Translations under genes and position numbers: made by a program
Notes under the pieces: generated by a model
The model's input: the letters and a program-made list of their open reading frames with translations, nothing else
Told to the model about the DNA's origin: nothing
The model's database searches: none
Source of the DNA: a virus
Strand: one strand, 5' to 3'
IMG/VR virus record: IMGVR_UViG_3300025009_000255
Location: 1 to 37,685 of that record
DNA: 37,685 nt
In this document: positions 34,055 through 37,685 of the stretch, in pieces
Numbering within the stretch: position 1 is the stretch's first letter
Layout of the letters: each line of letters begins with the position of its first letter

Positions 34055-34387
34055 ATGACACAAGAAGAATTTAACAAAGCACCGTTATTAAACCAAATAC
34101 TGTACGATGAAACAGGTATGTTGGTAGAGAACCACCCAAGTATTGCCGAAGCTATGGAGAAATACCACCAAGCTAAGTTAAAATTATTGGGTATAGCCGA
34201 TGTATCTGTAAAAATTACGGATATGATACACATAATTAACTTTGTAGTAAAATCATTGGCAACAGTAATATTATTTTTTCCAATTGGTGGATGTTTGACA
34301 TTACTATCAATAGTATTTTGGGATGCAAAGTATCTCGAAGTTGGGAATGATATATTGGAAAAAATGATATGGAAGAAAAGGCAGTAA
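34055..34387 (+). CDS. Cassette gene: small membrane protein (110 residues)
   Basis: 110 residues with a soluble helical N-terminal part and a hydrophobic segment at ~residues 70-90 (ATVILFFPIGGCLTLLSIVF), ending KKRQ. No family recognised. It lies between the truncated site B and attC site C; its own cassette start is missing. Confidence 0.55.
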   Translation: MTQEEFNKAPLLNQILYDETGMLVENHPSIAEAMEKYHQAKLKLLGIADVSVKITDMIHIINFVVKSLATVILFFPIGGCLTLLSIVFWDAKYLEVGNDILEKMIWKKRQ

Positions 34388-34429
34388 TTTTCACTGTGCC
34401 TAACGTGACGCAAGTATGAGTAGTGCGAC

Positions 34430-34733
34430 TTTGGAACACGAAACTTTGAATTAATAAAAGAACTAATAACAAATATTTTATGGCTTGGAAAACCGACAAA
34501 CTTCCTTTAGAATACCTACAGCAAAGAGTAAGGTATTATGAAAAGGCAATCAAGAAAACAAAAAAATTAAAAGAAACGGGTTTGATTGTTGGCGATATAG
34601 AATACACAGACGAAGATTTTGAGAGGTCTATAAAAAATTGTGAATACCTTTTGAATGAATTTAAAAAAGCAAGCTATCTAATTGCTGAAAATATGGAATA
34701 AAATATTTGTTATGGCATTTGGAACACTAAACT
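34430..34733 (+). repeat. 288-bp insertion flanked by 16-bp direct repeats inside attC C
   Basis: TTTGGAACACGAAACT (34430-34445) and TTTGGAACACTAAACT (34718-34733) agree at 15 of 16. Inside, a 16-bp perfect inverted repeat (34466-34481 and 34698-34713) tightly frames the gene at 34480-34701. No transposase is present; origin unknown. Confidence 0.7.
34480..34701 (+). CDS. Small protein within the attC insertion (73 residues)
   Basis: 73 residues, helical and charged (YLQQRVRYYEKAIKKTKKLK and on). No domain recognised. Start and stop codons both fall in the flanking 16-bp inverted repeats, so the gene and the repeats seem to form one unit. Confidence 0.5.
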   Translation: MAWKTDKLPLEYLQQRVRYYEKAIKKTKKLKETGLIVGDIEYTDEDFERSIKNCEYLLNEFKKASYLIAENME

Positions 34734-34804
34734 CGATTTTAAGCACAGCAGTAAGCATTACTTATACTTGTTAGTTGCAGTACTTTATTTAAAATTAATT
34801 GATT

Positions 34805-35530
34805 ATGAAATATATGGGAAGCAAGGCGAGATTTACAAAAGAGATTTTGCCGATTATTTTAAAAGATAGAACAAACGAGCAGTGGTACATTGAGCCGTTT
34901 GCTGGAGGTATGAACGCAATTTGTGAGGTTGGGGGCAAACGAATAGCAAACGATATTCATTACCATTTAATTCAAATGTGGAAAGAACTTGTTAGCGGTT
35001 GGATTCCAAAAAAGATTACCAAAGAAGAATATTTAGAAGTAAGAACAGACCAGAGCAAATACCCTGCATATTTTGTTGGGTGGGTTGGTTTTAACTGCTC
35101 TTATTCGGGCAAATGGTTTGGTGGATTTGCTGACGACTACCCTGAAAGTAGAAGAAATAAAAATGGAATTTTACCAAATTACCAAATGGAAGCAATAAAC
35201 AACGTCCCTAAACAGGTTGAAAAAATGAAAGGTGTAATATTTCAAAATAAACCATACTATAAATTGGATTTGCCACCAAACAGTATTATTTATTGTGACC
35301 CACCATATAAAGGCACAACTAAATATGCTAATAACTTTAACCATATCATTTTTTGGAATTGGGTAAGAAATATAAGCAAACAAGGACACACTGTATTTGT
35401 GAGTGAATACAATGCACCTTCCGATTTTAAATGTGTTTGGGAAAAAGAAACAAATAGTCAACTATCAGCAAACGGCAAAATTGGAGGCAACAAAGTATCA
35501 ACGGAGCGTCTTTTCTTGTATTGCAACTAA
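34805..35530 (+). CDS. Cassette gene: D12-class adenine-N6 DNA methyltransferase
   Basis: 241 residues from the ATG at 34805 (a TTG six bases earlier is disfavoured). The SAM-binding motif lies in YIEPFAGGMNAI (~28-39) and the catalytic motif DPPY at 165-168, the alpha-type order of Dam/D12 enzymes. It opens KYMGSKARF as that family does. It methylates adenine in double-stranded DNA at an unknown site, with no partner nuclease nearby. The stop codon sits inside attC site D. Cassette D runs 34771-35572. Confidence 0.9.
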   Translation: MKYMGSKARFTKEILPIILKDRTNEQWYIEPFAGGMNAICEVGGKRIANDIHYHLIQMWKELVSGWIPKKITKEEYLEVRTDQSKYPAYFVGWVGFNCSYSGKWFGGFADDYPESRRNKNGILPNYQMEAINNVPKQVEKMKGVIFQNKPYYKLDLPPNSIIYCDPPYKGTTKYANNFNHIIFWNWVRNISKQGHTVFVSEYNAPSDFKCVWEKETNSQLSANGKIGGNKVSTERLFLYCN

Positions 35531-35580
35531 CGGACGGGTATAAACCATCGTTTTAATGTGGTTTATACCTTGTCAGCAAC
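35521..35580 (+). other. attC-type site D
   Basis: TTGCAACTAAC (35521-35531) is complementary over 10 bases to its cassette start (34770-34780). The arms GGTATAAACCA (35537-35547) and TGGTTTATACC (35559-35569) pair perfectly; the right end is GTCAGCAAC (35572-35580). Confidence 0.8.
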
Positions 35581-35617
35581 TGGCACGGTTAAATTAGTAA
35601 AAACTTAAATTAAAGTT

Positions 35618-36268
35618 ATGAATTTATTAGAATTATTTGCAGGATCGAGAAGCGTGGGAAAAGCAGGTGAACAATTAGGAATGAATGTTTTTTCAGTCGA
35701 TTGGGAACAATACGAAAATATAAACCTTTCAATTGATATTGGAGAATTAACAAAAGAAAATGTACCTTTTATTCCCGATGTAGTTTGGGCTTCACCTGAT
35801 TGCACTACTTACACAATTGCTGCAATAAGCACACACAGAAATAAAACAGAACCAAAAAGCGATTATGCTAAAAAATGCGATACCGTAAACCAACACTTTA
35901 TTGGATTAATTAAAGAATGGTTGGTTATAAATCCAAATATGGTATTTTTTATTGAAAATCCAAGAGGTATGATGAGGCATATGGAATGGATGCAAGAATT
36001 TAAACGACATACTGTTTGGTATTGCCAATATGGAGATGATAAGGCAAAGCCAACAGATATTTGGACTAATTCAAAAACTTGGATACCACGACCAGAATGC
36101 CACAATTACAAGTATGATAAACAAGGTAATGTAATTAATAAACATTGCCACCACGAAAGTGCAAGGCGTGGAGCAAAAACAGGAACACAAGGCAGAAACG
36201 GACATTATGAACGATCAAAGATTCCACACGAACTTTGCAATGAGGTACTTCGTAGTGCTTGTTGCTAA
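35618..36268 (+). CDS. Cassette gene: cytosine-C5 DNA methyltransferase-like protein
   Basis: 216 residues. Motif I is LLELFAGSRSVG (3-14), the catalytic loop is WASPDCTTYT with Cys62 (Pro-Asp-Cys rather than the usual Pro-Pro-Cys), and motif VI is FIENPRGMM (Glu113). It is short and lacks a large target-recognition domain, like many phage versions. The Cys-rich region near residues 155-180 may bind metal. It methylates cytosine if active; the Asp next to the Cys is unusual. Its stop lies in attC site E. Cassette E runs 35573-36385. Confidence 0.82.
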   Translation: MNLLELFAGSRSVGKAGEQLGMNVFSVDWEQYENINLSIDIGELTKENVPFIPDVVWASPDCTTYTIAAISTHRNKTEPKSDYAKKCDTVNQHFIGLIKEWLVINPNMVFFIENPRGMMRHMEWMQEFKRHTVWYCQYGDDKAKPTDIWTNSKTWIPRPECHNYKYDKQGNVINKHCHHESARRGAKTGTQGRNGHYERSKIPHELCNEVLRSACC

Positions 36269-36393
36269 CGTTGAAGCTATGACCAGTAAAGGATTACGGA
36301 GCGATGAATTATCAAAATACACCGAACTGGATGTGAGCTACAACGTTGGATTACCCACTAAAACCTTTATTGGTTATAGCTTGTGTTAGCAAA
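36261..36393 (+). other. attC-type site E
   Basis: GTTGCTAAC (36261-36269), arm AAGCTATGACC (36274-36284), facing arm GGTTATAGCTT (36372-36382), right end GTTAGCAAA (36385-36393). About 133 bases with a long unpaired middle. Confidence 0.8.
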
Positions 36394-36431
36394 TCGGCTT
36401 TTATTATTAATTAATTTAAAATCAAATAAAT

Positions 36432-36815
36432 ATGAGAGAATTAAATTTTAAAGCATGGGATAAGTCTCAAAGATATATGGCTTATCAAGGAAATCCAGAT
36501 TTAGAAACACTATCGAGTTTTATGTTTCATTTTGGGGATGACATTGTAATGCAATCAACTGGGTTTAAAGACAAAAATGACCGTGAAATTTTTGAAGGTG
36601 ATATATTGAGCGATTGGAATGATGTTGATGGAAAACAAGTTCAGTCTTTTATACAAGTTTTTTGGTGCAATCAGTCGGGAGCATGGAAATTAGACAACTC
36701 ATTTAAAAATGATATGTCAAGTGGCGATTTGTTAAGTGATGAATTGTCTGATTTTGCTTATGAAATCACTGGCAACATATATGAATCGCCTGAATTGTTG
36801 CAGCGGTCTGTTTAA
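36432..36815 (+). CDS. Cassette gene: YopX-family protein
   Basis: 127 residues with the YopX pattern: opening RELNFKAWDKSQRYM, then MQSTGFKDKNDREIFEGDIL and a closing YEITGNIYESPELL. The family is widespread in phages and prophages and has no firmly known function. It is carried in cassette F (36386-36886) between sites E and F, so a typical phage gene has here become a cassette. Confidence 0.88.
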   Translation: MRELNFKAWDKSQRYMAYQGNPDLETLSSFMFHFGDDIVMQSTGFKDKNDREIFEGDILSDWNDVDGKQVQSFIQVFWCNQSGAWKLDNSFKNDMSSGDLLSDELSDFAYEITGNIYESPELLQRSV

Positions 36816-36819
36816 GCTG

Positions 36820-36894
36820 TTTGCTAACGAACGGTGGTATGGTGCGGCTTGTGTTGCGCCTTCGGCAAGCTGCATTATACCACATGTTAGGCAC
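36820..36894 (+). other. attC-type site F
   Basis: TTTGCTAAC (36820-36828) is complementary to its cassette start GTTAGCAAA. The 18-base arms 36834-36851 and 36866-36883 pair with a few G-T positions; the right end is GTTAGGCAC (36886-36894). At 75 bases it is a classic attC size. Confidence 0.85.
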
Positions 36895-36928
36895 AGCACT
36901 TATTTTTTAATCTAAAATTAATCGAAAT

Positions 36929-37549
36929 ATGAGAATATTATTAGCGTGTGAAGAAAGCCAAACCGTAACAATTGAAATGCGAAAACTAGGACACGAAGCA
37001 TTTAGTTGTGATTTATTAGAGTGCTCAGGTGGACACCCCGAATGGCACTTACAACAAGATGTAACAGAACTATTAAAACAGCACTGGGATTTAATTATTG
37101 CTTTTCTACCTTGTACATTTTTAACAGTTACCGGGAATAGATGGTTTAATATTGAAAGATATGGTGAAAAAGCAATCCAACGCCACAAAGACCGTGAATT
37201 TGCAATTAAGTTTTTCAAAATGTTTGCTGAGTCTAATTGCGAAAGAGTTGCAATTGAAAATCCAGTAGGCATAATGAGTAGTGAATGGCGAAAACCCGAC
37301 CAAATTATCAATCCTTTTCAGTTCGGTGATGCGTTTGAAAAAAAGACTTGTTTATGGCTAAAAGGTCTTCCGAAATTAGAACCTACAAACATAGTTGAGC
37401 CACCTAAACGAACGGAGTTTGCAAGTGGTAAAAGTATGCCAACTTGGTACGCAGATGCTTGGAGACTTCCAAAAGAGGAAAGAGCAAAATTAAGGTCAAA
37501 AACATTTGAGGGGATTGCGAAGGCTATGGCGATGCAGTGGGCTTCCTAG
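36929..37549 (+). CDS. Cassette gene: second cytosine methyltransferase-like protein
   Basis: 206 residues of the phage family usually annotated DNA cytosine methyltransferase. It starts MRILLACEESQTVTIEMRK, has AFLPCTFLTVTGNRWF with Cys62 (Leu-Pro-Cys instead of Pro-Pro-Cys), IENPVGIMSSEWRKPDQII, FQFGDAFEKKTCLWLKGLP, and ends SKTFEGIAKAMAMQW. It lacks a separate target-recognition domain. Cytosine methylation is expected but not proven for this family. Cassette G runs 36887-37645. Confidence 0.82.
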   Translation: MRILLACEESQTVTIEMRKLGHEAFSCDLLECSGGHPEWHLQQDVTELLKQHWDLIIAFLPCTFLTVTGNRWFNIERYGEKAIQRHKDREFAIKFFKMFAESNCERVAIENPVGIMSSEWRKPDQIINPFQFGDAFEKKTCLWLKGLPKLEPTNIVEPPKRTEFASGKSMPTWYADAWRLPKEERAKLRSKTFEGIAKAMAMQWAS

Positions 37550-37553
37550 TATT

Positions 37554-37653
37554 GTGCCTAACGTTTTGCGTATAAGAGATGTGGCACTTATACGAATGTT
37601 TAAATCAAGGCACAAAGCCCAATGTGCCATATCTTTTATACGCTGTTATGTGC
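37554..37653 (+). other. attC-type site G
   Basis: GTGCCTAAC (37554-37562) is complementary to its cassette start GTTAGGCAC. The 20-base arms 37568-37587 and 37624-37643 pair with three mismatches; the right end is GTTATGTGC (37645-37653). The following bases begin another cassette cut off by the window. Confidence 0.85.
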
Positions 37654-37685
37654 TGGGCGGTTTATCAGCACTAAATTTAATTTAA

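Larger units (their letters stand above)
34396..34780 (+). other. attC-type site C, split by a 288-bp insertion
   Basis: Left half GTGCCTAAC (34396-34404) and arm CAAGTATGAGTA (34411-34422). Right arm TACTTATACTTG (34759-34770), pairing 11 of 12, then GTTAGTTGCAG. The halves are separated by 34430-34717, which begins with a 16-base sequence repeated at 34718-34733. Without the insert the site would be ~97 bases, normal for attC. Confidence 0.7.
33594..37685 (+). mobile_element. Integron-type gene-cassette array (CALIN-like, no integrase seen)
   Basis: Single-gene units in one orientation, each followed by an imperfect palindrome that starts RYYYAAC-like and ends GTTRRRY-like. The start of a cassette is complementary to its own end: GTTAGCTGC/GCAGCTAAC, GTTAGTTGCA/TGCAACTAAC, GTCAGCAAC/GTTGCTAAC (one mismatch), GTTAGCAAA/TTTGCTAAC, GTTAGGCAC/GTGCCTAAC. 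This is the defining structure of integron cassettes. The array continues past the window. It could be phage-borne, host DNA next to a prophage, or an assembly join. Confidence 0.85.

Noticed and set aside
36159-36389. 76-codon plus-strand frame
   Set aside because: It overlaps the end of the cytosine methyltransferase gene in another frame and runs through attC site E.
1-37685. CRISPR array or diversity-generating retroelement
   Set aside because: No regularly spaced repeats with unique spacers and no reverse transcriptase gene were seen; the 27-bp repeats at 32708-32815 are contiguous and coding.

Overview
The window reads as most of a tailed double-stranded DNA phage (Caudoviricetes) of a Bacteroidota host, with a foreign gene-cassette array at its right end. 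Host assignment rests on low GC, promoters matching the Bacteroidota pattern TTTG-N19/20-TAnnTTTG (17999-18029 on +, 17900-17869 and 27709-27678 on -), and A-rich leaders in place of Shine-Dalgarno sites. The large TerL, portal and capsid proteins in this order resemble big Bacteroidota phages such as crAss-like ones, but I cannot place it in a family. No DNA polymerase or integrase is present here.

Layout. (1) 1-17841, minus strand, late module. In transcription order: a poly-Thr-tailed virion protein, two GT2 glycosyltransferases, a two-domain protein with a SAM methyltransferase-like C-terminal half, a third glycosyltransferase, a protein that looks like two GroES-like folds, an unknown, TerL, portal, scaffold-like protein, major capsid protein, an unknown, a second poly-Thr-tailed protein and a tail-fibre protein that runs off the left edge. 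(2) 17842-18184, divergent control region with promoters both ways and a candidate terminated small RNA. (3) 18185-24546, plus strand, early/replication genes: winged-helix protein, RNase HI, ribbon-helix-helix protein, DUF7448-like protein, DnaB helicase and small unknowns. (4) about 24684-26473, an IS200/IS605-family element with intact-looking TnpA and TnpB. (5) 26474-27550, minus strand: Cro/CI-type repressor and HNH endonuclease, then a 700-bp gene-free region. (6) 28260-33602, plus strand: many small accessory genes including a RadC-like protein, zinc ribbons and a DUF7666-like repeat protein. (7) 33594-37685, a run of small gene cassettes, each followed by an integron attC-type site. 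They carry three DNA methyltransferase genes (one D12-class adenine, two cytosine-C5-like), a YopX-family gene and small unknowns. No integron integrase is visible.

Two signals stand out. First, the attC array: the start of most cassettes (TTRRRY side) is complementary to the RYYYAAC at the end of the same cassette, as expected of integron cassettes. Second, an 11-bp motif AACCCNTTATT (N is A, C or T) occurs about 35 times by eye on either strand, nearly all between 13 and 33.6 kb, in genes and between them. It is absent from the attC cassettes and the IS element. Its function is unknown to me.
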